The translations under genes were made by a program, and so were the position numbers. From contig CAVSLJ010000004.1 of assembly GCA_963728875.1 (NCBI GenBank), positions 124,001 to 188,000 of the forward strand: a DNA stretch of 64,000 nt, read 5' to 3'. Below, in pieces: positions 33,326-42,078 of this stretch. The stretch's first letter is position 1. Every line of letters starts with the position of its first letter. The notes under the pieces are model-generated. The model did not search any database, was not told the DNA's origin, and saw nothing but the letters and a program-made list of their open reading frames with translations. The DNA comes from DASUPK01 sp963728875. GTDB taxonomy: Bacteria > Actinomycetota > Thermoleophilia > Solirubrobacterales > 70-9.

Positions 33326-34570
33326 CTGGAGTCCTCTCCAGAGCTCGTCGATCGCCTGTTCCGCAACGAGTCGGGACGGTCGATCGCCTCGCTGATCCGC
33401 GTACTCGGCGACTTCGACCTCGCCGAGGACGCGGTTCAGGAGGCTTTCGTCGTGGCCATGCAGGTCTGGCCCGAGCGCGGCATCCCGGACAACCCGGGCG
33501 CCTGGATCACGACCACCGCGCGTAACAAGGCGATCGACCGGCTCCGGCGGGAGCGACGCGGCACCGAGAAGCTCGAGGAGCTACAGGCGCTCGAGCCTCC
33601 ACCCCCCACCGAGGACGACGATGAAGAGGAATCTCCGGTGATCTCCGACGACCGCCTGCGGCTGATCTTCACCTGCTGCCACCCGGCGCTTGCGCCGGAG
33701 GCTCGAGTCGCACTCACCCTGAGAACGCTCGGGGGCCTGGGGACGCCCGAGATCGCACGCGCCTTCCTCGTCTCGGAGCCCACCATGGCGCAACGGCTCG
33801 TCCGAGCCAAGCGCAAGATCAAGACGGCCAGGATCTCCTACGAGGTCCCGGCGGACCACGATCTGCCCGACCGCCTCAACTCGGTACTCGCCTCGCTCTA
33901 CCTGATCTTCAACGAGGGCTACTCGGCGACCTCGGACGAGGCCCTGGTCCGGCGCGAGCTCAGCGGCGAGGCGATTCGCCTCGCCGGCACCCTGGCCCGG
34001 CTGATGCCCGATGAGTCGGAGGCGCTCGGCCTGCTGGCGCTGATGCTGCTCCAGGGCTCACGGCGGGATGCCCGTGTCGGTCCGGATGGCGAATTGGTCC
34101 TGCTGGAGGAGCAGGACCGGTCGCTCTGGGACCCACGGGAGATCGAGACGGGGCTCGGCCTGCTGGAGCGCGCCGGACGCCTCGGGCCGTCCGGCCCCTA
34201 CCACCTGCAGGCGGCGATCGCCGGGGAGCACGCCCGGGCCTCCACCCCGGAGGACACCGACTGGCGGCGGATCGCCTCTCTGTACGGGCTGCTGGCTCAG
34301 GTCCAGCCATCACCCGTGATCGAGCTCAACCGGGCCGTGGCCGTCGCGATGGCCGAGGGACCCGAGCGCGGGCTCGAGCTGCTCGACGCACCGGATTTGG
34401 CCGAGGCGCTCGACGGGTACCAGTGGTTCTGGTCGGCGCGCGCGGATCTGCTGAGGCGGGCGGGAATGACAAAAGCGGCAACGAAGGCATACGAACGAGC
34501 GTGCGAGCTGGCGACCAACCCGGTCGAGAGGCGATTTCTGGAGAGTAGACTCGCGGAGTTGGCGAGTTAG
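33326..34570 (+). CDS. ECF42-type RNA polymerase sigma factor, non-ATG start
   Basis: This sigma factor has up to 414 residues. Region 2 reads 'LFRNESGRSIASLIRVLGDF', continuing 'DLAEDAVQEAF', and ends in 'TTARNKAIDRLRRER'. Region 4 has 'GLGTPEIARAFLVSEPTMAQ'. A C-terminal extension of about 200 residues has the ECF42 features 'DWRRIASLYGLLAQVQPSPV' and 'IELNRAVAVAM', plus TPR-like helices. The first ATG/GTG codons in frame (from 33,452) would delete much of region 2, so the start must lie earlier. The only candidate after the upstream TAG is a CTG at 33326, immediately following that stop. Either a coupled CTG start or UAG readthrough from the DGPF gene is required, unless a base is wrong. 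Confidence 0.85.
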   Translation: MESSPELVDRLFRNESGRSIASLIRVLGDFDLAEDAVQEAFVVAMQVWPERGIPDNPGAWITTTARNKAIDRLRRERRGTEKLEELQALEPPPPTEDDDEEESPVISDDRLRLIFTCCHPALAPEARVALTLRTLGGLGTPEIARAFLVSEPTMAQRLVRAKRKIKTARISYEVPADHDLPDRLNSVLASLYLIFNEGYSATSDEALVRRELSGEAIRLAGTLARLMPDESEALGLLALMLLQGSRRDARVGPDGELVLLEEQDRSLWDPREIETGLGLLERAGRLGPSGPYHLQAAIAGEHARASTPEDTDWRRIASLYGLLAQVQPSPVIELNRAVAVAMAEGPERGLELLDAPDLAEALDGYQWFWSARADLLRRAGMTKAATKAYERACELATNPVERRFLESRLAELAS

Positions 34571-34597
34571 TCGCGTATAGCGCGAGTAAGTCGCCAA

Positions 34598-35221
34598 TCA
34601 GGGAGCGAGCCGCTCGATGCTCCACCCTTCATCGCCGGTTTTCCGCGTGTAGAGGAACCGATCGTGCATGCGGCTCTCGCGCCCCTGCCAGAACTCGATC
34701 TCGTCGGGCCTGACCAGGTACCCGCCCCAGTGGTCGGGCCTGACCGGATCCTCATCGCCAAGCTGCTCGAGGCTCTCGCGGTAGAGCCGGTCGAGATCCT
34801 CCCGCTCGATCGGCCGGCTCTGCGGTGAGATCGAGGACGCCACCTGGCTGTCGTGTGGGCGACTGGCGAAGTAGGCGTCGGAATCGGCCGCGGAGAGCCG
34901 TTTGACGCTTCCCCGGATCCGGATCTGGCGGTCGAGCTCGCGCCAGTAGATCACCAGCGCGGCGCGCGGATTCGCATCGAGCTCGGCGCCCTTGGCGCTC
35001 TCGTAGTTCGTGAAGAAGCGAAAGCCGTCGGGGCCGAAGCCCTTGAGCAGGACCATCCGCGCATCGGGCGCGCCATCGGCGTCCGCGGTGGCCAGCGTCA
35101 TCGCCTGCTCGAGCGCGACGTCGGCCTCGGCCTCGCGGAACCAGACGGCGAACTGCTCCATCGGATCCTCCGCGAGCAGCTCCCGCTCGAGTGGCGGGTT
35201 CTCCGGACGGCGCGGGCTCAC
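34598..35221 (-). CDS. pdxH: Pyridoxamine 5'-phosphate oxidase
   Basis: This 207-residue FMN enzyme makes pyridoxal 5'-phosphate from pyridoxine or pyridoxamine phosphate. It shows all PdxH landmarks: 'ARMVLLKGFGPDGFRFFTNY', 'AALVIYWRELDRQIRIRGSV', 'SRPHDSQVASSISPQSRPI', 'HWGGYLVRPDEIEFWQGR' and 'RMHDRFLYTR', ending in the conserved 'W.IERLAP'. The ATG overlaps the upstream MMPL stop by ATGA, so it is expressed from the MMPL transcript. That is an odd pairing of vitamin B6 metabolism with a transporter. Confidence 0.94.
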   Translation of the reverse strand: MSPRRPENPPLERELLAEDPMEQFAVWFREAEADVALEQAMTLATADADGAPDARMVLLKGFGPDGFRFFTNYESAKGAELDANPRAALVIYWRELDRQIRIRGSVKRLSAADSDAYFASRPHDSQVASSISPQSRPIEREDLDRLYRESLEQLGDEDPVRPDHWGGYLVRPDEIEFWQGRESRMHDRFLYTRKTGDEGWSIERLAP

Positions 35222-38200
35222 AGCTGCATCGAATCCTTGCCGTTCTTCGGAGGCGGTTTCGGCTCAGGCTTCGTCTTCTCCGGCGCGCCGTCGCTCCGAT
35301 CCATCGTCGACCCCTCGATGTCGATGTGGGGCACGACGCGCTCGGCCCATTTCGGCACCCAGAACGCTCCCCGCTTCCCGACCAGGACCAGGAGGGCGGG
35401 AGCGAGCAGCATTACCGTGAGCCCCGCCAGGGCCACGCCGACCGAGAGGCCGACGCCGAACTGCTTGACCGTCGGGTCCCCGTTGAGGATGAAGCTGGCG
35501 AACACGCAAATCATGATCAGGGCCGCCGCGCTGATCACCCGGGCTCCGCCGGCGAGGCCGACCGCGATCGCCTTCTTGTGATTCCGGGGATAGCGGGCGC
35601 GCGCGTGCTCGATCTGGCTCATCAGGAACACCTGGTAGTCCATCGAGAGGCCGAAGAGGACGGCGAACATGATCAGCGGCACGTAGCTGGCGATCGGATC
35701 GCCGCTGCTGTCAGTGTCGATGCCGACCAGTCCCAGACCCCATCCCCACTGGAAGCAGGCGGTCACGACGCCGAAGGCGGCACACACCGAGAACACGTTG
35801 GCGAACGCGGCCTGGGCCGGGATCGCGATCGAGCGGAAGGCCATCAGCAGGACGGCGAAACCCAGTGCGATGACGGTGAAGATCACCAGCCCGAGCTTCG
35901 ACGAGATCCCGGATGCCAGATCGACGTAGGACGCCGTCGATCCTCCGACATGCACCACGAGGCCGGTGCCCTGCGTCGACTGTGGGATCACGTAGGCCCG
36001 GATGGTCTTCACCAGGTCGGCGGTCTCCCGGTCGGCCGGGTCGGTCGTGGAGATCACGTTGAAGATCGCCGCCTGCCCGGACTTGTTGATCGCCGGTGGT
36101 GAGACGACCTGAACGCCGATCGTCCCCTTCAGGGCGTTCTGGAGGTTGACCAGCCGCGGATCGGTGCCGCGCTTGTCTCCGCCGGCAGCCGTCAGGTCGG
36201 CTGTCAGCGTCGACTTGAGCTTCTCCGCCTGCTGCTGCTGGGTCTCCGCCTGCTGCTGAAGCGTCTCGAGCTGGGCCTGCTGGGTCTGCAGCTGCGCTGC
36301 CTGCACCTGCGCGTCCGCCGCCGCGAGCGTCAGCTGGTTCTTCTCCTGGACCAGGGTGATCGCCTCCTTGGCGGCATCGGCTGCCGCCGAGGCGAGCGCG
36401 AAGGCCTGGCCCCCGGCCTTCGAGGCCTCGTCCTTGAGCTGGGCGAACTCGGCCTTGAGCTGGTTCCCCTGGGCCTTCAGCGCCTTGAGCTGCTGGTTGA
36501 CCTCCTTCAGCTGCTGGATCAGCGCCGGCGTCGGATTCTGCTGGAGCTCCGCCACGATCTGGCTCGCCTGGGCGGAAAGGGTCTGGGCCTCGGCAGCCAG
36601 CTCCCTGGCCTGACCGGTGAGGTCCTGCGCCTCAGCGATCAGCGTGCTCTGCTGCTTGAGCTTCTTGGCGCTGTCCTTGAGCGTCGCCTTCCGCGCCTTC
36701 AGGCTGTTCGCCTGGCTCTGGAGCGATGTCTTCTCCGCCTCGAGGCGCCCCTGCTCCGCCTCGAGGTCGCCGGCCTGCGCCTGCAGGCTGGCGGCCTGCG
36801 CCTGCCCCGTCGCCTGCTCGTCCTCGAGCTGGCTCTGCAGGCTCTGCGCCCGCTTGTACTGCTTGTTGAAGGTGCTGCTCGGCTCGGCCGGGCTGGGCAG
36901 CTTGACCGCGACCAGAAGCGGCGAGGTGTAGCCCGGGCCGAACCCCTGGGACAGGTAGTCGTAGGCCTGCCGCTCGGTGGTCGACTTGGGCGTCGCCCCG
37001 ATGTCCTCCTGGCCCAGGTACAGCGAGAAGAACGGGATCACCAGGATCCCGAGAACCAGGAAGGTGATGCCGACGGCCGTCCAGGGATGGGTCGTCACCC
37101 ACTTGCCCCAAGCTCCCCAGAAGCCCCGGTCCACCGGCTTCGGCTCAGGCCGCAGGAACGCCGGGAGGCGGAACGAGTCGATGTGGCGGCCGACCGCGCT
37201 CAGGACGGCGGGAAGCAGCGTGACCGCGGCCAGGACCGCGGTCAACACCGCAAACGCCGAGGCGTAGCCCAGCGAGGTGACCAGCGGGATCCCGGCCACC
37301 AGGAGCGACACGAGCGCGATCACCACGGTTCCCCCCGCGAACACGATCGCCGTGCCGGAGGTGGCGACCGCCGTCGCGATCGCCTCGTCGATCTCCTTGC
37401 CCTCGTTCCGCTCGAATCGGTAGCGGGTGACCAGGAAGAGCGCGTAGTCGATCCCGACGCCCGAGTCCGATCATCGTCGCCAGCGTCGGCGCGATGGTGG
37501 GGACCGTCGTCAAATGCCCGAGCAGGCCGATCAGGGAGAGCCCGCCCAGGAGGCCGAGCACCGCCGAGACGATCGGCATCCCCATCGCCACGAGCGTGCC
37601 GAAGGTGAAGGCGAGGATGATCATCGCCGCCGTCAACCCGACGATCTCGCTGCTCTCGGTTGCGGGCTCCGAGAGCTCGCTGCCGATCTGCCCGCTCGCC
37701 GCCACCTTCATCCCCGCCTTGCGAGCGGGCTCGGCCGCGTCCAGGTACGACTGCGCGAGCTCCTGCGTGATCTCCGAGTTCGGGACCTTGAGGAGCACGG
37801 CGATGAACGCCGTCCTCTTGTCCTTGCTGATCTGCGCCTGACCCTCCTGGCTGAACGGGTTGGTGGCGCTGTAGTAGTGCGGCAGCGCCTTGATGTTCTT
37901 GTAGGTCTGCTCGATCGCCTGCTTGTTGGCGGAGTCGGTGACCTTGGCGTTCCCGGTCGCCTGGAAGACGATCGGGTTCTTGCCGTTCTGCTGCGGCGGG
38001 AACTGGTTCGTCGAGCAGGTCGCTGGCCGCCTGGCTGTCCGTGCCGGGAAGGTCGAGGTTGTTGCTCGTGTTGGAGCCGGCGGCGTGGTAGAGGCCGCCC
38101 ACGATGACGAGGGCGATCACCCACGTGAGCAGGACCACCCACTTGTGGTGGGCGGCGATCAATCCGAGTCGATGCAGACGCCTAGGCAACCTCGACCACC

Positions 38201-38258
38201 GTAATCCGTCACCCGGCGGGCCCGACGCCGGGACGGCCTCGATGGCCGGGCGTATCAT
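35218..38258 (-). CDS. MMPL family transporter with long coiled-coil insert (two frameshifts)
   Basis: This is a protein of about 1000 residues when two indels are bridged. The N-terminus has a span at 'HHKWVVLLTWVIALVIVGG' and breaks near 38,000-38,012 (SDLLDE to QFPPQQNGKNPIV). The next part runs to 'TLATMIGLG' and breaks again near 37,458-37,470, resuming 'VGIDYALFLVTRYRFERNEG'. The C-terminal bundle has 'LFGLSMDYQVFLMSQIEHAR'. Between the halves lies an about 220-residue Ala/Gln/Leu-rich coiled coil (36,200-36,865), probably outside the membrane and reaching into the envelope. The start is uncertain (ATG 38258, or a TTG near 38,190 closer to the first span). pdxH is coupled downstream. 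Substrate unknown. Confidence 0.82.
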
Positions 38259-38268
38259 CCGGCGTCCC

Positions 38269-38340
38269 GGGCGCGTAGCTCAGCGGGAGAGCGCTCCCCT
38301 CACACGGGAGAGGTCGTTGGTTCGATCCCAACCGCGCCCA
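38269..38340 (+). tRNA. tRNA-Val (anticodon CAC)
   Basis: This 72-nt cloverleaf has acceptor GGGCGCG paired with CGCGCCC, discriminator A, D-arm GCTCAGCGGGAGAGC and anticodon stem CTCCC/GGGAG. The loop CTCACAC gives anticodon CAC. The T-arm is GTTGG TTCGATC CCAAC. The 3' CCA is not encoded. It lies between the divergent MMPL and TetR genes. Confidence 0.95.
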
Positions 38341-38364
38341 TCACGCGCTGCTCCCGTGTTGGGC

Positions 38365-38416
38365 AGCTTATTTCACAGAAGCCCAAGTTGGACAGAGCGT
38401 AAATAAGCTGTAATCT
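38365..38416 (+). promoter_or_regulatory. tetR promoter with flanking inverted-repeat operator
   Basis: TTGGAC (38388-38393) and TAATCT (38411-38416) are separated by 17 bp, the best sigma-70-like promoter in the window. The -10 box ends 8 nt before the TetR ATG. A perfect 9-bp inverted repeat, AGCTTATTT (38365-38373) and AAATAAGCT (38401-38409), brackets the -35 box and ends inside the spacer. Binding of a TetR dimer or pair of dimers there would block polymerase, so autoregulation is likely. Confidence 0.68.
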
Positions 38417-38424
38417 CGCCCCCC

Positions 38425-39039
38425 ATGGAGGTGAGCTCACCCCCGCGCCGCCTGCCGCCGGCAGAGCGCCGTGGGCAGCTGATCGACTCCGCCCTGGCGA
38501 TCGCCGCCCAGGAGGGATACGAGAACCTGGCTTTCGAGAAGGTCGCGAACCGGGCCGGGGTCACGCGCAACCTCGTCTACCACTACTTCCCCGGCGGGCG
38601 GCCGGAGCTGCTGGAGGCGGCGGTCCACCGGGCCGGGGAGCAGCTCTCGAGCGGCTGGGTCACGGATCCCGAGATCCCACTCAGCCAGCGCCTCGAGGCG
38701 AACTTGAACCGGATGATGGATCACGCCGAAGCACCGACGGACGCCTGGCAGCTCTACCGGCAGGGACGCGGCACCGTCGATCCCGGGCTGCTCGAGATCG
38801 CCCGTCAGTACCGCGAACGGGTGATCGGGCTGATCGCCCTCAACCAGCTCGGCACGCCCGAGCCTCCCCCGGTGGTCCGGATCGCACTGGACGGCTTCAT
38901 GGCCTATGTGGAGACGGTGATCGAGTCCGCCATCGAGCAGGAGATGCCGCGTGAGCAGGTGATCGAGCTGGTGAGCGGGACGCTGATGTCGACGATGAAC
39001 GCAGCCGCCGGGGCCAGCGCTCCCGGCCCGCAGGGCTGA
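38425..39039 (+). CDS. TetR/AcrR family transcriptional regulator
   Basis: This 204-residue protein has an N-terminal helix-turn-helix: 'RGQLIDSALAIAAQEGYENL' followed by 'FEKVANRAGVTRNLVYHYFP' (residues about 15-58). The ligand-binding helical domain follows, with an 'ALDGFMAYVETVIESAIEQE' helix. It heads a unit whose second gene (secreted protein) overlaps its stop by one base and whose third gene is a sulfatase. It probably represses this unit through the inverted repeat in its promoter. The ligand is unknown. Confidence 0.9.
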   Translation: MEVSSPPRRLPPAERRGQLIDSALAIAAQEGYENLAFEKVANRAGVTRNLVYHYFPGGRPELLEAAVHRAGEQLSSGWVTDPEIPLSQRLEANLNRMMDHAEAPTDAWQLYRQGRGTVDPGLLEIARQYRERVIGLIALNQLGTPEPPPVVRIALDGFMAYVETVIESAIEQEMPREQVIELVSGTLMSTMNAAAGASAPGPQG

Positions 39040-40376
39040 TGGCCGGCGGGATGCGAGGGATCGCCCTGCTGGCCTCGGCCCTGCTGGCCGGGGCTGCCGC
39101 ATCGGCCGGCCCCGCGGGCGCCGCCGTCCCGACCGGGCACAACCCGAACAACCTGCCGGTTGCGAGCTGCTTCTGGACAGGCCCGTTCACCAACGTCGAC
39201 CCGAGGACGAACCAGGGATTCCCAGGACAGGAGATCACGTACTGGGGAGCCAAGTTCGCGACGTCGCCGGGGGCGGTCCTGAAGCTGCGCGGCAAGTTCA
39301 GCCACGCGCGCTTCCAGTCGCTGACCGCGTACGTGAACAACGGGACCGCAACCAACACGGTCTCGGACTATCTGACCCGCCCCGACAAAGGCTCCTCCAA
39401 CCCCTTCATCAAGGGGCACCGCCGCGATGTGAAGAAGCGCAATTACACGGTCACGGTGCTCGGCTCGCCACCGCCCGCGCAACCGGCGCGCAACACCCTC
39501 TACGCCCAGCCCGACCCGAACTACAACGCCTATCAGGACATCCTCTACCGGGTCTACGTGCCCGACAAGGGACGCAACCGGGCCGGCGGCGAGCCCTTGC
39601 CCACCCCCGAGCTCCACCTCGCCGACGGCAACGTGCTGAAGGGGCAGGCGCTCTGCGACGCCATCAACTCGAACCACGCCTACGCATCCCAGAACCTGCC
39701 GCTGGCGGCCTACCAGAGCTACGTCAACTGGCCCGGCAAGGACCCCGCCACCAATCCCGCCGAGCCCGCATTCAGCTTCGAGAAGTTCTTCAGCCTGAAC
39801 TACACGCTGAGCTCGTACAAGAGCCCCGCCGAGCATGCCGCGGCGGACTACACGCCCGTCGGCACCTTCTACAACAACCTCGACGCTCGCTACATGGTCG
39901 GCACCTACAGCTTCGCCTACGGCCAGGTGCTGGTCGTCCGGGGCAAGATGCCGAAGACGCCCCACACCGACTCGGGCGAGACGCGAATGGGCGGCGGGCA
40001 GATGCGCGAATGGGACATGTGCGTCGAGGAGTCGCTTGCGGTGACGGGCACCTACAGGTGCCTCTACGACGAGCAGTTCCCATTGCGGAAGGGACGGCGC
40101 TACGTGATGGTCGTCGCGCACGCCGGCTACCGGCCTCGCAACGCCACGAAGCGGTGCGGCGTGGCCTGGCTGCCGGCCGATCCCGTGGGCGATGCTGCGG
40201 GCCGGCCTGACATCGGCTCGCTGGTGACGCGGAACGTCATTCCCTCGCCCGGCTTCCACAAGACTTCCTGGGACGTCAACCAGCCGAACACCGCCGCCCA
40301 GGTGATGGGCCCGTACTACCCCACCGGGACCTACATGAGCAAGGCTCAGTTCGAGCAACAGGGCTGCAAGGGCTAG
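39039..40376 (+). CDS. Secreted protein of unknown function (445 aa)
   Basis: It starts MAGGMRGIALLASALLAGAA with a signal peptide ending PAGAAVP. The mature part of about 415 residues has 'GQEITYWGAKFATSPGAVLK', 'YQDILYRVYVPDKGRNRAGG', 'SFAYGQVLVVRGKMPKTPHT' and 'GGGQMREWDMCVEESLA'. The style, with repeated 'L.lrGkfp.ar' and 'Y.s' strands, recalls uncharacterised beta-rich proteins annotated only as hypothetical. I do not recognise a catalytic motif. It overlaps tetR by one base (TGATG) and precedes a sulfatase by 2 bp, so these three genes form one unit that likely acts on an extracellular compound. Confidence 0.75.
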   Translation: MAGGMRGIALLASALLAGAAASAGPAGAAVPTGHNPNNLPVASCFWTGPFTNVDPRTNQGFPGQEITYWGAKFATSPGAVLKLRGKFSHARFQSLTAYVNNGTATNTVSDYLTRPDKGSSNPFIKGHRRDVKKRNYTVTVLGSPPPAQPARNTLYAQPDPNYNAYQDILYRVYVPDKGRNRAGGEPLPTPELHLADGNVLKGQALCDAINSNHAYASQNLPLAAYQSYVNWPGKDPATNPAEPAFSFEKFFSLNYTLSSYKSPAEHAAADYTPVGTFYNNLDARYMVGTYSFAYGQVLVVRGKMPKTPHTDSGETRMGGGQMREWDMCVEESLAVTGTYRCLYDEQFPLRKGRRYVMVVAHAGYRPRNATKRCGVAWLPADPVGDAAGRPDIGSLVTRNVIPSPGFHKTSWDVNQPNTAAQVMGPYYPTGTYMSKAQFEQQGCKG

Positions 40377-40378
40377 CC

Positions 40379-42055
40379 ACGGCCGTCAAGCCCCCCAACG
40401 TCCTCCTGCTGATCACCGATCAGCAGCGTTATCCCCGCCACTGGCCCGACTTCCCGGGCTGGCTGCGAGAGCTGACGCCGAACCAGCACGCGCTCGAGCA
40501 AAACAGCCTGACCTTCCACCGAGCGTTCACCAACACGTCCATGTGCTCGCCGAGCCGGGCGACCCTGCTGACCGGGCGCTACCCCGCGCAGCACGGCGTC
40601 ACCCTGACCCACACGCAGGCCGACCTGCGCCCCGATCTCGGCAATTCGCCCGCGGTTCTTCGCGAGCTCGCCGGGATGTTGCACGGCCCGAACGCTCCCC
40701 GGCGGCGCGCCCTCCGCAACTTCGGGCGAGGCCTGGTTCAGGCCGGCCCGCGGTCCGGGAACGAGCCGGAGCTCAGCCCCGGGACCCAGAGCCTGGCCCA
40801 CGTCCTCCGCGACCGAGGCTATGAGGTGGCCTACAAGGGCAAGTGGCACCTCACCCATCCCTCGGGCGGCCAGATGCTCGGGGGCTGGGCGCCGTCCGAC
40901 GCCGAGCGCCTGCGCGACGAATACGGCTTCGCCGACTGGGAGCCGCCCGACGCCGGCGAGAACGCCAAGGCGGAGCACTTCGGGGCGGGCAACGCCGGTC
41001 CGCTCGGCCTCGGCTGGGACGAGGTCTACACCCGCCAGGTCGAGAGCTGGCTCGGGCGCGCCGACCTCCCCGAGCCCTTCTGCCTGGTCGTCTCGCTGGT
41101 CAACCCGCACGACGTCCTCGGCTTCCCCGCGCAGCACGTTCGCGGCGGCTACAAGGAGAGCGGCTTCATCGACCTCGGCGTCAGGCTCCCCCCGACCGTG
41201 GACGAGTCGCTGCGGGACAAGCCCTCGGTCCACGAGCTGATGAAGATGGGGATGACCGCCTACCTCGGACCGCTCCGGGGCGAGCGGGAGAAGCTCGAGT
41301 ACATCAACTTCTACGCGCACCTCCACCGCGTGGTCGACGAGCAGCTCGGCAGGGTCCTGGCCGCCCTCGGCGACCCCTCCGATCCCGACTCGATCCGCTC
41401 GCGGACCATGATCTTTCGCTGTGCCGACCACGGCGAGATGGGTCTCTCGCACGGCGGCCTGCGGCAGAAGGCGTTCAACGCCTACGAGGAGACGATCAAC
41501 ATCCCCCTCGTCGTCTCGAACCCTGTTCTCTTCCCGGAGCCGAGGCAGTCCGATGCCCTGGTCTCCCTGGTGGACGTGCTGCCGACCATCGCGAGCGTGG
41601 CGGGGACCAGCCTCAACGGCCAGGCGAAGGGCCGCGACCTGGCGCCGATCATCGCCGGGAAGGCGGCGCCGGAAAACGAGCGGCTGCGGCGGACCGGGGT
41701 CGACCTCGGGCCGATCGTGGGGCACCCGGCCCCCGGCGAGTCGGTCCAGGACGAGATCCACTTCACCTACGACGACCATCAGGCCGCCACGGCCCTGCAG
41801 GACGTCCCCGGCCAGCCGAATCGAATCCGTGCGGTCCGGACCGCTGACGCCAAGTTCGCCCTCTACTTCGATCCGGACCGGAAGAAGCCACCCGAGTACG
41901 AGATGTACGACCTCGCTCGAGACCCGGACGAGAGCCGCAACCTGGTCGATCGCGACAGCGGTGAGACCCTCAGCCCCGGCGACGCCGCGCTCCGCTCGGA
42001 GCTCGGCCAGCGCCTCGACCGCCTGATGGCCGTCAACGGCACTTCGCCGGCCTGA
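40379..42055 (+). CDS. Sulfatase-like hydrolase (type I), non-ATG start
   Basis: This alkaline-phosphatase-superfamily enzyme has about 558 residues and cleaves sulfate esters. Metal-binding 'LLLITDQQRYP' lies near the N-terminus. The formylglycine signature CSPSRATLLTG has its cysteine at about residue 56, so a maturase must oxidise it. 'YKGKWHLTHP' and 'CADHGEMGLSHGG' supply further metal and sulfate contacts. The first standard start in frame (ATG 40541) sits directly on the CSPSR motif and would remove the metal-binding Asp, so translation must begin earlier. The best candidate is ACG 40379, 2 bp after the upstream stop, with AAGGG 6 bp before it. No signal peptide is seen in the extended form. 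Confidence 0.85.
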   Translation, partial: TAVKPPNVLLLITDQQRYPRHWPDFPGWLRELTPNQHALEQNSLTFHRAFTNTSMCSPSRATLLTGRYPAQHGVTLTHTQADLRPDLGNSPAVLRELAGMLHGPNAPRRRALRNFGRGLVQAGPRSGNEPELSPGTQSLAHVLRDRGYEVAYKGKWHLTHPSGGQMLGGWAPSDAERLRDEYGFADWEPPDAGENAKAEHFGAGNAGPLGLGWDEVYTRQVESWLGRADLPEPFCLVVSLVNPHDVLGFPAQHVRGGYKESGFIDLGVRLPPTVDESLRDKPSVHELMKMGMTAYLGPLRGEREKLEYINFYAHLHRVVDEQLGRVLAALGDPSDPDSIRSRTMIFRCADHGEMGLSHGGLRQKAFNAYEETINIPLVVSNPVLFPEPRQSDALVSLVDVLPTIASVAGTSLNGQAKGRDLAPIIAGKAAPENERLRRTGVDLGPIVGHPAPGESVQDEIHFTYDDHQAATALQDVPGQPNRIRAVRTADAKFALYFDPDRKKPPEYEMYDLARDPDESRNLVDRDSGETLSPGDAALRSELGQRLDRLMAVNGTSPA

Positions 42056-42063
42056 CCCGACCC

Positions 42064-42069
42064 CTACGA
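42064..42069 (+). promoter_or_regulatory. Putative -10 box of the FKBP gene
   Basis: TACGAT lies 9 nt before ATG 42079 and just 8 nt after the sulfatase stop codon. No Shine-Dalgarno is present, so the FKBP gene probably has its own leaderless transcript separate from the sulfatase unit. Confidence 0.4.
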
Positions 42070-42078
42070 TCCCGCGCC

